DNA from: Cryptomeria japonica | Lineage: Eukaryota; Streptophyta; Pinopsida; Cupressales; Cupressaceae | Direction: 5' to 3' | DNA length: 64,000 nucleotides | Assembly (NCBI RefSeq): GCF_030272615.1 | Contig: NC_081411.1 | Coordinates: forward strand, 182,116,977 to 182,180,976 | Shown: positions 23,950-39,899 of the stretch, piece by piece | Position numbering within the stretch: the stretch's first letter is position 1 | How the letters are laid out: every line of letters starts with the position of its first letter | Program-made: the position numbers and the translations under genes | The notes under the pieces: generated by a model | Seen by the model: only the letters and a program-made list of their open reading frames with translations | Database searches by the model: none | Told to the model about the DNA's origin: nothing

Positions 23950-24418
23950 TGTTAGGGTTTCAAGCAGATCCGAAGCAAATATGAACTAACAATTATATGC
24001 AGATTTAAATACAAAAGATAAAGAAATAAAATAGGACACAGATAACATAGAGATTTAACGTGGTTCACCTAGAATGTGTTACATCCACCATACACATTCG
24101 TCCAATTTTTCTTATTATCCAGCAAAAATAGTACATCAACCTTACAATGCCTTAAGCATCCCAGCCGCTTATAACATGCATTTTTAGGGCAACAAACAAA
24201 GTCAACCTTTTTTAGGGTTTTATTACAATGTCGATTTTCATCAACAAAAATGGCAAAAAAAATAATTTCGGGGGCTGCCGCCCCCAAACCCCTGCCTGGG
24301 GCCCAACCCGACCCCAAATCCCGGTGAGGATACATGCTGAGTGTATAGTACTTTGCTGATCAGTCGCCACATTTCAACAATCTCCCACTTGGAGACTGAT
24401 CAGGCTCCACACCGAACA
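23950..24418 (-). repeat. Copia array LTR 6 (5' LTR of unit E, outer right end)
   Basis: 469 bp. It lacks one of the two GC-rich modules (34 bp fewer than LTRs 2-5). Homology to the array ends sharply at 24418 after ccgaaca, the same bases that end the 503-bp LTRs. This is therefore probably the authentic 5' end of the inserted array. The adjoining bases tacac (24419-24423) would be one half of a target duplication; the partner was lost with the truncated left end. Confidence 0.85.
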
Positions 24419-24429
24419 TACACACATTG

Positions 24430-26970
24430 TCTGATTGAAGAACTGGGAATCTCTTAGATGCTAAATCTATACAATAACAAGTTATTTGACCAAATCCCCT
24501 TGTTGAAACCGAAATTTCATGGATTGGAAAGCAAGGGTTTTGTTCAATTTGTGAAGTTTTCGATTGCGTACGAACATGAGTGGATCCGTTACATCCTAAG
24601 TCATGTTCATGATGACTTCATGTGATTAGATAAGCCACATAAGATCACTAAAAGTTTCATTCAGGAAGTAACAAGGTTGTGTGGATTTAGTCAATTGCCA
24701 TCTCTGAAAATAGTGGAAAATGACATTGTATCCAACACAAACCAGTCAAAGTTTGATAAATGAGCAATGAAAATTGATGACATACTTGATGATGACATCA
24801 TGTTTCCATCCATGGTGATAGGGTATAATATTTACTACTCTAGTCGAATGAAATCTATCTCTGGTATTGTAGTTTATGTTGCATATGATTTATTAAGGGA
24901 GGATAAGAAGTATGATCTTTGTGAGTTACCCTAGAGTGAGCTTATTAAGAACTTGAAGAAAATCAAAGAGAACAAGAAGCACCCTTCAAGTATGGTACCC
25001 TAATTCTATGCATATTCTTCTATTTCAACAATGATATTCTAAGAGTTGGTCCCATATTATGGGCATTTGATAGGCTAGTGGGAGTCCAGATTTGAGGGTA
25101 TCTATATATCTCTGGTGACTCTAAAGCCTAAAACAAGAATCTATGGGGTTATTTCAAGAACTTTTAGGAGGAGATGCATGAGATGGAGAGAATCCCTAAA
25201 ACCATTATGGATAAATATTTAGACACCATTTGTTTCATGGTTCACACTAACCAATGGTTGATGGAAGTGGTGGAGCCCCAAATTCCATGGATTCTACCAA
25301 TGGGCTATGAGGTTGATGATCAGATTTTGGAGCTATATGCTAAACATTTGTTGAGTCAATTGGTGGACCCCAATGAAGAAAGGTTCAAAACCTACAAGGA
25401 GAAGAGCCTAAAACTACATCAGCAGTTCAATAAACCAGTCATTTGAAAGAAATTTCAGAAAGAGATTGAAGATTTTGCAAAAAGTATAGGAAGTATAGGG
25501 ATAACCAAGGAAGTTGTTAGAAAAGATAGAGAAGAGAATATCCTTTTTGAGGAAAAAAATGTAAATAAAGCAGCCAATTCAGAAGCACCTAAGGCAAAGG
25601 CAAGGCAAACCAAAAATTTTGCTCCTTCCTCCGGTACTGCTAAGCCCACAAGCAAGCCCAAATCCTTATTTAAGCCATCTGGTGGTGTGCAAAAGAGAAA
25701 ATGAGTCACATTTGTGGTGGTTGATGAAGAAGAAATTGAATCTGATGAAGCTATGAAGAAGCTTAAGGCAAAAGGAGTCAAAGCCACCAAATTCACTAAG
25801 GGAAAACCATCCAGTGGTCTGAAAACTGGTAAGAAATCTAAGTCATCCAAACTTGGTGAAGCTTTATAGAAAGGAAAAATAGAAGTTAAAGCTCCTATAT
25901 CTTTGAGTGAGATTGTCAATGAGACTGTGAAGAATGGAAACCTAAGGCCATTATCTGAGTGCAGATGATGATAAGAGAAAGCATGATAGTCCTTCAGTGG
26001 ATGCAGGCAATCATTCAGTTTTTGTGAAGAAAGAAAATGTAGAGAAGAGTGATGATAAGTAGAAGGTAGAGGTCAAGGTGAAGGTTGAGGCTGAAGCGAG
26101 AGACACTACAAAACCAGTGAAGGGAAAGAAGATAATTGATGATCCAAAATTTATGTAGGGTCTTATCAATCTCACCTTGTTATCTCCCTTTCAAATACTT
26201 GAAATTGAATCTTTTTCCCAAGCCGCTACTATTGAAGATATTTTAAAATCTACTACTGAGGATAGTGAGTTGCTAACCCTATCAACCAAAATTTTGGAGA
26301 AGTTGATGCCCTCATTTCACAAAGATTCATCTGACACTCCATCTGGGTAATTAAGAAGTTTGATAACTGTGTAGATAAACATTTTGAATTTTTTGGGAAG
26401 TAAGCTAAAGAGAAGGTGCAAAAAGAATTTAATTTAAATTTTATCTAGTCTCTAAAGAAGATGTTTGCTCATGAAAGAGTCACATTAGACTCTTGTGTAA
26501 AGAATATGCAAGATGCATTTCCCAAAGGTGGGAACTTGTACAAATCTCACTTAACACTATCCAATTTCATTGAGGACATTGAGAAGAAGTCTAAGGTACT
26601 CAAGGATCAACTATCAAGCATATCTTAGTCGGTTGATCCTCTGATAGTATCACTAAGCAGTCATGAAAGTCAGGCAATCTCACTTATTTAGAAAATCAAA
26701 ATCCTAAACCATGACTATGAAAGGATAATAGGCAGATTTGGAGAATTCAGGAGTCACATTACTCCTAAGTTGGACATTATGCTTACTGCCTTGATGGATA
26801 CAAAAAATGCATTGACCAAAGGTGATCCGACAGACCTGAAGATAGCCAAGGCACAAGCCTATTTATTTTGTCAGTTTATAACTGTGTTGGAAAATCTGGA
26901 AAAGGGCTAGGTTAGCCACTTGGACACATTGAAGAATTGCTATGTAGATATCTTTATGCTTTTAAGTTAA
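24430..26970 (+). pseudogene. decayed extra ORF (env-like position) of a Sirevirus-like element
   Basis: A long broken + strand frame. Pieces include LIEELGIS, YEHEWIRYILSHVHDDF, SFIQEVTRLCGFSQLPSLK, an open stretch 25174-25446 (MHEMERIPKTIMDKYLDTI to QQFNKPVI), a Lys/Ser/Pro-rich segment about 25550-25900, and a possibly coiled C-terminal part (26630-26960). At least ten stops interrupt it. It lies just upstream of polypurine tracts and an LTR, the position of the env-like ORF in Sireviruses. I recognise no domain with certainty, and the name reflects position only. The antisense frame over 25455-25919 is a composition shadow. Confidence 0.45.
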
Positions 26971-27046
26971 GTCTGTATGTCCATATGTATATAGAATTTT
27001 TGGCTTTAATTTTTGGTTTTCGAGACTCTACCTTTTCGATTAATGT

Positions 27047-27059
27047 CAAAGGGGGAGAG
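27047..27059 (+). other. upstream polypurine-tract-like motif
   Basis: caaagggggagag, the same core as the tract that abuts the LTR about 160 bp further on. Multiple such tracts ahead of the 3' LTR are a reported trait of Sireviruses. Confidence 0.5.
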
Positions 27060-27206
27060 TAGATGAGTGAAAAATAATGATCTTAGGGAGGTATTCTTTA
27101 TTTTTTAATTCTTTGAGATCCGGTGATTATATTTTTAGTTGTAGTGTATTGTATTGTGGTTTTGGTCTGGCACTTGGTCATTTTTAACTAAGTGTTGCCA
27201 TCAATA

Positions 27207-27220
27207 CCAAAGGGGGAGAT
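27207..27220 (+). other. polypurine tract of the Sirevirus-like element
   Basis: ccaaagggggagat directly before the LTR start tgtcgg at 27221. Confidence 0.65.
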
Positions 27221-28358
27221 TGTCGGCAAGAGACATTTCATGTATGTTGATATGTTGTAATTTATGGCAACTCATATTAGATTTGGCATCCGTATTTCAT
27301 GTTTTCAGCATTATGGAAGATTGATCAAGTATTGGTGAGGTCTAGTGAGTAGATCAATGTATCTGGTAGAGTGTATAGTGTCTTGGTTGGTGAATTATTT
27401 TAGTTGAGTATTTTTCTTTACGGATTTGTAAGATTTATTGTGGATATTAAATTTACCTTATTCTAGGTTTGTGGCCTCTAGTATTAAGTTTTGTGTTGGT
27501 TGGTAAGGTCTAGTAGATTGGTTTTTCGTAAAGTCAATGGTAACGTGTGGAAATGCATTATGCAGATCTTGCGGATCAATTTTGCGGAGTGTTTATGTGT
27601 TCAAGTTTGATGTTCCAATATGTGGAAAGCACGTGGAATTTTTTTTTTGGTCTGCATGATTTGTTTTAATTGATTTCAGCCAACTTTGGTTACACGTTTT
27701 AGTTGCATGTTATGTCATATTTTTGGGCAGACATGAAATAGATCTAATTTGATGTTGTGGATATATTAGACTGATTGATTTGATCATTTTAGTGATTGAT
27801 GAAAGTGTGGAAAATGTCCATGAGCAATTGTGCATAATTTCAAGTGAACAGTTGAAAGATTTGTGCTCTGGTATAATACAGAATATCAGAACATAGCAGA
27901 GTAGTACAGTTGAGTAAGATACAATATTTTATGCTTAACTGGAACTATTCTCAACATTTGTAGATGTTATTTCATAGTTCATTTTCATGAATGTTACCTT
28001 TGTAACTCTTTTGTAAGGAAGTGAGCTTTAATTAAAGGTTGTAGTCTTTTTGGGTTTCTTATTTGAGTACTGAGCTCTAGGTAGTGAGCCTGAATGCATG
28101 TGCATTCCTATATAACATATACACATACTTTTAACAGAGTATCATTTTACTGTGGGTAGGATCCTATCATGGTTTCTCCCCTGACTTGGTTTTCCACGTA
28201 AAAAATCTTGTGTTATGGTGGTGCTTTTGTGTGTATTGTGCTTTTTTTTATTCCTCTTAATCATACACATTAAGTGGATTAAAGGACAAATTAATACAAT
28301 CAAAATTTGTAGAACATTGTTTCACCCTCCCCCCTCTCAGTGTTCATTGATTTCAATA
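27221..28358 (+). repeat. 3' LTR of the Sirevirus-like element
   Basis: Starts tgtcggcaag right after the polypurine tract. It contains ggttttccacgtaaaa at about 28189, a motif common near the 3' part of plant Copia LTRs. It ends near the pyrimidine run ccctcccccctctcag and tttcaata at about 28358. The exact right border is uncertain because the sequence passes directly into another Copia fragment. No second LTR of this family is seen in the window. Confidence 0.55.
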
Positions 28359-28375
28359 GGTGATTCACAGGATCA

Positions 28376-28793
28376 CAAGTCCACTTGAGACTATTGCTTT
28401 TCACTTGGTTTTGGCTCAATTTGTTGGTCGAGCAAGAAGAAGTCTACAATTTCTATTTCATCAATAGAGGCTAAGTATCGAGGGGCTATCGATTCCACCA
28501 CTAAAGCTATTTAACTTAAAAATATTCTCACTATGTTTGGTATTCTAGCTAGAAAGCCTACCATCATCTTTTGTGATAATCAGAGTTCTATACAGATGCC
28601 AAGGAATCGAGTTCATCACTAGAGAATGAAACACATTGAGATACATATACACTACATTTAGGTGCTGATTCAGACAGACATCATTGATCTTAAGTATTAT
28701 TCTACATCATAGCAGACTATGAACATCTTCACCAAACACTTCATGAAAAGCATGTTCCTTCATTTGCGATCTTTGCTTGGGATGCAATAGGTG
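28376..28793 (+). pseudogene. Copia RNase H C-terminal fragment
   Basis: Translation reads WSSKKKSTISISSIEAKYRG near 28430, then IIFCDNQSSIQM, RMKHIEIHIHYI, and NIFTKHFMKSMFLHLRSLLG at the end. This is the standard Copia RNase H end (SSKKQ...STEAEYR, CDNQSA, KHIEI, FTK). Stops in place of Trp/Gln at several sites mark it as dead. Only the last 140 or so codons remain; the rest of pol is absent to the left. A polypurine tract and LTR follow. Confidence 0.75.
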
Positions 28794-28979
28794 TCTAATT
28801 CAAGAGGGGCTTCTTAGTCCTTCATTCATTCTCTCTCTATTTGGGGGGAGCATGGCGGGGGCTATTCCTCTTATGAGGAGCTTCTTATTTTGGGGGGATA
28901 TCTATGTACATGGGTACCTAACATGACTTCATTTATCGGGACCCATCTCTTCACCCACCTAAGATACACTTAAGGGGGG

Positions 28980-29535
28980 CGTTAGTGTAGGTCTTTTATT
29001 TTCCTTATGTTAGGGGTATTTTCCTTATGTGTAGGGATTTCTTAGGTTATTAGGAGTGGTTTATATGAGGACATGTGGTGAAATACATCAGCTACATGTG
29101 TAACTCTCCACCTCACATGAGTAGTTGAGTTACATACCCCCTTTTGGCTTGTTGTGCCACCTCTCATAGCTACTATTTTGTTATTTTCTAAGTGGGTTAT
29201 AGGGTAGTTGGGTTTCTCACCCTCTTTCAGCTTTATGTGCCACCTCTTATAACTCCTTTTGTGTTTTCATGTAAGGAACTTATGCCACATGTTTTGGCAT
29301 TTACCAAACCTCCCACCTTTTATGGGGTAGTAGGTAAAACCTCCCAATTTTTATGGAGGTCTGAGTTAATCTTGGATGTGTAAGCTATTTTTTTCTATAC
29401 AATAAGTACTATACTCTCACCTTTAGCTTCGTTTAGCTATTTTGATCTTCGATCATCTATTTCTTGGGGAATTGCATGTGATCTATGACTAACATCAGTT
29501 CCTAGCTCGGTTATTTCTTCTCATCGAATCTAACA
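28980..29535 (+). repeat. 3' LTR of the Copia fragment
   Basis: Preceded by the purine tract taagggggg (28971-28979). The left border is cgttag, presumably from tgttag; the right border is ctaaca at 29535, giving matching 6-bp ends apart from one base. It is followed directly by tggta and a different repeat. Length 556 bp. Confidence 0.6.
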
Positions 29536-29537
29536 TG

Positions 29538-32390
29538 GTAGATATGTTGTATGAATTTTGTATTTGGATCATGTTTCATATCATTCTTAAGATTTGAGAA
29601 ATTGTACTTAAGTTGTGAAAATTTTGTAAAAATATGAGTTTCCATTGGTTGATTTAATTTGATTCCATAGTCATGGAGAACATGATAAAATCAATATTAG
29701 GTACTAGAGTTGGTTAAGGGAATGACTCGCAATGTTCCCCTATCCGAAAAAATCAAATGGCATGTAGATAATCAGAGGTGGAAAGTCATTTAATCAAGTG
29801 ATAATTAATAAAAAAAATATGTATAATAAAATAATGAAGATAATTGATGCCCCTTGAATGCATTGAATGCTTGTGAAGGCCAATGATTAAAAGTAAAGAC
29901 ATTCCTTCTTGTGGAGTGTTAACTCGTGTATGATCAAACATCCTCATCTGTATGAGATGGTACTAGGTTTCTTGTGAGGCCATCTCATTTTTCTCACATG
30001 ATGACTTTCTCTAATGACAACTCTATCATTCAACTCCTAGTCTAGCTTGAGTAGAACCTGAGAGATGTTGTATTTTTTCACTTTTGGTGTTTACTCTATG
30101 TTATTGCATAATATTTATATTTTTTGATTGGTGTGTGTATAAGACTACTACCCCTTGTGTATTTCATAATTGTTGGTCTCTTGTGACTATTTCCATAGTG
30201 TGGTGGGTTGGATCTATGGGTTTCACATGGTTGTGTGACATGTAAAAACACCATTGGGGATTGGAGGCTTTGGCGCTTGTGTCAACAATGGATTCTACCT
30301 ACTAATTTTTTCTTTCATGCTTTGAAATTTATTTCTATAACTACAAATGCATAATTCAAGGATCTTATGTCTTATGTAATTTTAATTATTGTATATTAGA
30401 TCTCCTTTAAGAAGGAATTATAATTAAATGTAGATGAGAAGAATAATATATTTTACATGCCATGGTATTTCTACCGAACACAAGTAATATTTCATCTTTC
30501 CTTCCATTTTGAATGCTTCATTATGGTTAAAAAAAATTAGGAATAATATTTTGGACTCTAAAAAAATATAGATTTGTTAGAGACATCTTTGTGGGTATTT
30601 TTGAACCTCCATGTCCTCTTCCTAGCTTCTGGTGTCATTCTATGTCATGTTGTGTCATTCTAGGTCTATTATGGTCCATTTGATATGCCTTTGAAAGGTG
30701 TGTAAATTTTTTTAAGTGCAATAATTTATTATCCTTGCATGATTTACCCTAGGATAGGATTTTAGGATGTTTGTGAGGTCATTACACATCTTCTCATCCT
30801 CTCCTCTTGTAGATTGGTAGTGTCTAGTGTTAAAAATAATTATTTTCCTTCCGTCTTACCTAAGTATTATTAGCATTTTCCTATTCCTAAGTCTTTGTTA
30901 GAACCTCTATCTTAGTCCAATCCATCTTTTATGTCCTGGAGATCAACCCCTACATTTATAATGCTCACTAGCTAAGATGTTTATGTATTGGAGAGGGCTA
31001 TAGTGTATGAGTGTTTGTGTCCTATAGATTAACACCTATATTATGGACACTAATTCATTCAGAAGGTTCTAAAATTCTTAAAGGACTCCAGCATTTTTTT
31101 CTAGTGTCGTATTTGGGGGTCCTAGTTTAATTGGGTGCTATTATCCTCAAATATTTTGTAGAGATCTTTTGGGGCTTTAAATGGAAAAACCTTGGACACA
31201 AAAGTTTCTTGGTGGTCCTAGTCATTATAGAAAACATTTGCGATGGTCCATTTATTTTGTTTGAAGTAGTTAAGGTATCTATTGCATCATTTTAGGTGTC
31301 TTTGTCCATATGAGGTCAATCGTCACACCTAGGACCAAGGAGATACTCAAGATCATCTATTGAGGTCTTGTAAAGTCTTGAGAAGTCTTGTAAGAGTCCA
31401 AAAATATTGTTGGTCAAATATTAAGGTTTCTCAAGCCTTCCTCTATTATTTGTTGGTATTTTAGAATCAAAGTCTTCCACTTGCACATTGTTGATTTGTA
31501 AGTGGATGTTGTATGTTCATAGGTTTTACTAGTGATGTTTCAATGTTTGCTAATATTTATCCTTATGGTTTCAAAAAAATATTTCATTTTTTTTTGTCCA
31601 ATATATACTCAAGTGTTCATTGGTAAGAAATTGAATCTATTATTAGATCTCATGTTCATATCTTAGAAGATATTCTGTATATGTGCTTACCATGTCTAGT
31701 GTGCATGGTCTGTTGTTGTTATGGTGTTTTATATATATGATGCTTAATCATGCCTTAGTATGGATTTAGATATAATATTTTTTATGGTAAACCATGTAAT
31801 GATTTCATAATTAAGGATATCTCCTAAGGAAAACGATAGAGGTTGTGTTACTTGACAAAGTGCCCAACATAATCCTAATTAGGGGGCTAATCAGGGTGAG
31901 AATTAGGGAGGGTTTCAAGTTGATGGGATTGGGGTTCCTCAAGTTATTAATATCCATTACAAAATAATAGCTTTTTTGGGGCCTCTAAAGGAGGTATCCT
32001 TTGATGAGGAATCCTACCCTTATAATTAGTTCAACCAAGATGGTAGAGAAGATTGAGAACATTCTCAGAGCTCTAGTTGTTCAAGAGTAGACCATTGGAG
32101 AGATTAAGAGTTTACACATAGTTTCCATAGGCCAATGGTCATTGAGGAAATAATTATTAAAAGACATATTCAACATCTTCTTAGAGACCATTCATCCCCT
32201 TTTGAAGTCTCATTTTGAGGTGTTAAAGTAGAGACTTGGTCGATAATATTGGATTGATTCTTTGCTATACATGCCTATGGTAGTAATATTGAGCTTTTTG
32301 TGCTACCATATGCTTGAGGGTCTTTTCTTCCACTTGGTGGAATTAGGAGAACCAAAAGATCCATCTTGACATCACCTCTATATGTAAGAT
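29538..32390 (+). repeat. Gypsy-like 5' region, copy 1 (LTR-like plus gag start)
   Basis: Diverged but collinear with 50365-53280. Both begin gatatgttgtatgaattttg, share many 20-50 bp blocks, and later carry a gag-start-like stretch (near 31800-32100: CCTAAGG, AAAGTGCCCAA, GGTCATTGAGG). Copy 1 ends near 32390 inside gag, and its left end abuts the Copia LTR at 29535. The longer copy 2 continues into a retropepsin, so the family is assigned to Ty3/Gypsy. The LTR/leader border cannot be placed. Confidence 0.6.
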
Positions 32391-35375
32391 AATGGCTATA
32401 ATCTACTTTCTTGGAGGGATAATATATAAAAACATTGATGTATTACAAAACATTCCTCCACAAAACTACAATAAAGATAATAAATATTTAAATTAAATAC
32501 GGAACACTCTAGTTGTTGTTTAACTTGGTATGACTTATAAAAAGCATAATAATCTAAAGGAAAAAGAAAAGAAGAAAACAATCAAGTAACATAAATAACT
32601 GAAAATTTTATACCTTTCTTCCTCCCTTGATTGAACCAAAGTGATGCCCCCTTATCATATGATTTTCTCTTGATTGAACTTAGGATGTGGATAAATATCC
32701 AATATAATAACCTTAGTAAATGGAATGGAGAAATTAAAACATAATTCTAAAATACATCAAGTGATGATGAAGGAAGGGGAGAGACTCCTGTATATAGATT
32801 TTTGAATGAAGAGTCAAGGTAATACTATGAGATAGATGGTCATTATTGAAGAACAGTGAAAGGATTCAGACTTATAACAAGTTTCAAAAGGTGGTAGCAT
32901 GTGAAAATATAATTTTGTATGAGAAAGAGGGAAAGGTGTGCTCACACATGTGTGAGAACATGCCTGAAAGAAGATTAAAATGAAAAGTGGAGACATAAGT
33001 GGAATAGTATCAGAAATAGTTTTGGAAAGATGACAAATGGAAAAAAGAGGAAAGCACTAGGTGGCTCTACAAGGAAGAGTATCTCACATGTTTGAGGAAC
33101 TAGTAAAATAATTGGTCAAACGATGAGGTGGAAGAGGTGATAGTGAAATGTGCATGTAAGAATTTACAAAGTCTTAGAGGACACATGTCATATGACTAAA
33201 AGATATGGAATTTGAAGAATTTTAAATTGAGGAAAATTTAAATGAGGATTAAGGATATATTACTTAATTAATTAACTAACTTTTATTAATATATATTTAA
33301 TATTAACCAACCTTTGAAGAAGTAGACAAACTAGAATTGATTAAATATTATTTAAAGGATGATAAAATGAAGATAATTAATTAACTATGTTATAATTAAT
33401 TATTGGGATATGAATGATTAATTAACTTAAGAGAAGAAATCTTGTATAATAGTGGTAGCCTTAGGTACCTCCCATAAGGGGTTCCCTTTGTAGTCTCATT
33501 TAATTATCTTATATATTAGTATACTATTTGGACCCTTTAATAAAATAACATTATTCTTTGATAGGTAATCTCTCTTGTGCTTTCATGAAGTTCCTAAATC
33601 CTGAGTAACTACAATCTTCAACCAAACTTTGCGTGGTATAGAGCATTTCATGCCAACTCTTACATTTATAAATCTTGCATATAGCATTATATTGATATAA
33701 AAATAGTGGTCATATCACATTACTCTTTTATTATAACTATATATTCAATAAAAATATATAGTTAAATCAATATTACATGTACATCATTTATCCTTTATAT
33801 ATATATATATAATCAATTAGTCTTATAAAAATAAATTCAATTAAAATTAAAATCATTTCAAAGTTATAATTTTTTTTTTTTTTTTTATTCATATAAATCA
33901 TCTTCAATAAAGAGGAGATAATCACCACATGAATAGATAATCACTTACCCAAAATACAAGGGTAATAAAATGAGACAAAAGCCAATACTAACCTAACTTT
34001 AATAATCAAATCACTTTTATAATCTTTGTTAATTTTAATGGAAAGAAATTTTTTAAATAAAATTAACATTCACACAAAGAAAAACACTTGAATGTAGATT
34101 TACAACTAGAATCTTACGGAATTTTAATCAATTGAAAATACAATAGAAGTGTTAAAAGTGGGTCATTTAAAACATTATTTCTTGAAGTAAAATATGATAT
34201 GCATGAGTCTCCGTTGGATAAAACATGATTTTATAAAATTATTGATATTTTGTAATCAATATGGATGCATTCAAGGATTAACAAGAATACACAAGTCAGA
34301 GATAGAGAAAAAGTATTCACATTTCTTTCGAGACCATGGGAATTTTTTTCTATTTATAATTGCATTATTGGTGAATCTATTATAGTCAAAGATTTTAGTA
34401 GCTGTACATTTCTAGGCTTTCATGGCATCGCAATTAATGAGAGTGAAAAAAAAAAAAAATTAAATTTTTTTGATTGAAGGTGTTCAACATTTTCTATATA
34501 GTGATGGGAAATCTATGAAAGTTAAAATTAATTAAATCTAATATAATATAATATAATATAAACAATATTGAATGGGAAAAAATTAATGTTGTATTAAAAA
34601 ATTAATTTCTTGAACGATTTTAATATAATTTATTTGGTTGTATAAATGTCATGTACATGTAAATCTTGTACTAAATGAAGCTAATATAATTTAGAGAAGG
34701 CTTGCTTCAGGGGAAGGGATATGAGTTTATAAAAAGACATATATTCATACTATATAGTTATATTTATTTATTATCATCTACATATTTTATATTTCATTTA
34801 CTATTTATATTCTTGTATATATTATCTTATCTAAATCAACTCATAATGATAAAATCATGGTAATATTAAATTTTTTTTGTAAAATATAAAGAATAAAGGC
34901 TACATAGTACAAAGTCAATATTGAGTTTATTAAGAAATACTAAAAGATTATTTTTTATCTAACAATGAAGATAATCATCCTCTAGCTCAAATAATTACTT
35001 TGAAGATAAGTAGTTAAAATTAAAACTTGCAATTTATTTTTGTATATTTTTCACAATTCATAAGTAGAAACATTAAAATATTGATATTACAAATTTTACC
35101 ATCCCTACCTTAATACTACTATAATTTCAAACATATATAAAATGATCAAGATAAAACTAGTAACAAAACAACAAAATTAGAAAACAACCAAATAGCCACT
35201 GATACACACCCCCCTCTAAAAAACAAAACAAAAAAAACAAGTGACAATATTGTTTTTAAGTCAAATAAATGAATTAAAAAATCTCAACTTTTTTATGAAT
35301 TGCAGATTGGCATGGTTCACAATGTTAATCCTCACAAACATCCATTAATTTACAAATATATTAACATTAAATACT
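32391..35375. other. A+T-rich intergenic sequence downstream of the CRK gene
   Basis: No recognisable gene. It holds low-complexity tracts: (TA)n at about 33797-33811, a T run at 33871-33886 and ataat repeats at 34540-34560. Short open frames here (32396-32581, 34194-34477) show no family resemblance. Confidence 0.5.
33796..33886. repeat. TA microsatellite and poly-T tract
   Basis: A run of alternating ta near 33797-33811 and a run of about 17 T at 33870-33886, separated by A+T-rich unique sequence. Confidence 0.8.
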
Positions 35376-35381
35376 TTTATT
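35376..35381 (-). terminator. possible polyadenylation signal of the CRK gene
   Basis: AATAAA on the minus strand about 90 bp beyond the CRK stop codon. Position fits, but the motif is common in A+T-rich DNA. Confidence 0.35.
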
Positions 35382-35468
35382 GGTTTCAAACATAGTAGAT
35401 GTGCAAACCAATTATACAGCTTTTGGCTACCTTGTAGTCCTTGCAATAAAGTAGAAGTGTAAGAAGCA

Positions 35469-39767
<4,299 letters not shown>

Positions 39768-39827
39768 GCTGTATTTACCTTGGGGATTCTCTTACAAGCT
39801 AGACTTCAAAGTATTTCTCTTCACTGA

Positions 39828-39834
39828 TATATAT
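39828..39834 (-). promoter_or_regulatory. candidate TATA box of the CRK gene
   Basis: Minus strand aaaatatatatcag, about 60 bp upstream of the start codon at 39767. That would give a short 5' leader. The A+T-rich context weakens the call. Confidence 0.4.
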
Positions 39835-39899
39835 TTTTCAGAAGGTTTCCTCGGACGTTTATGGATCATGCGGATCTTACATTGCGCATCTTCTTAATA

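Larger units (their letters stand above)
686..24418 (-). mobile_element. tandem array of five Ty1/Copia units sharing single LTRs
   Basis: Order on the plus strand is truncated LTR, unit A, LTR, unit B, LTR, unit C, LTR, unit D, LTR, unit E, LTR. All units read on the minus strand. LTR starts at 5616, 10202, 14787, 19373 and 23950 give periods of 4586, 4585, 4586 and 4577 bp. Internal regions are 4613 (A), 4083 (B), 4082 (C), 4083 (D) and 4074 bp (E). The differences are explained by a 530-bp duplication in A, a one-base deletion in C and a 17-for-8-base replacement in E. One LTR per unit is what unequal crossing-over between LTRs, or integration of a multimer of one-LTR circles, would give. 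The right end (24418) is a clean LTR terminus; the left LTR is cut at 686. Every unit carries several stops or frameshifts, so none is autonomous. Confidence 0.95.

Noticed and set aside
685-24420. CRISPR-like or satellite array interpretation of the repeats
   Set aside because: The repeat unit is a full LTR retrotransposon with gag-pol; this is plant nuclear DNA.
25455-25919. 154-codon minus-strand open frame, Ser/Phe-rich
   Set aside because: It is the complement of the Lys/Ser-rich segment of the + strand ORF remnant; no domain and no supporting signals.
34194-34477. Two overlapping short + strand frames
   Set aside because: In A+T-rich DNA, mutually overlapping in different frames, no family resemblance.
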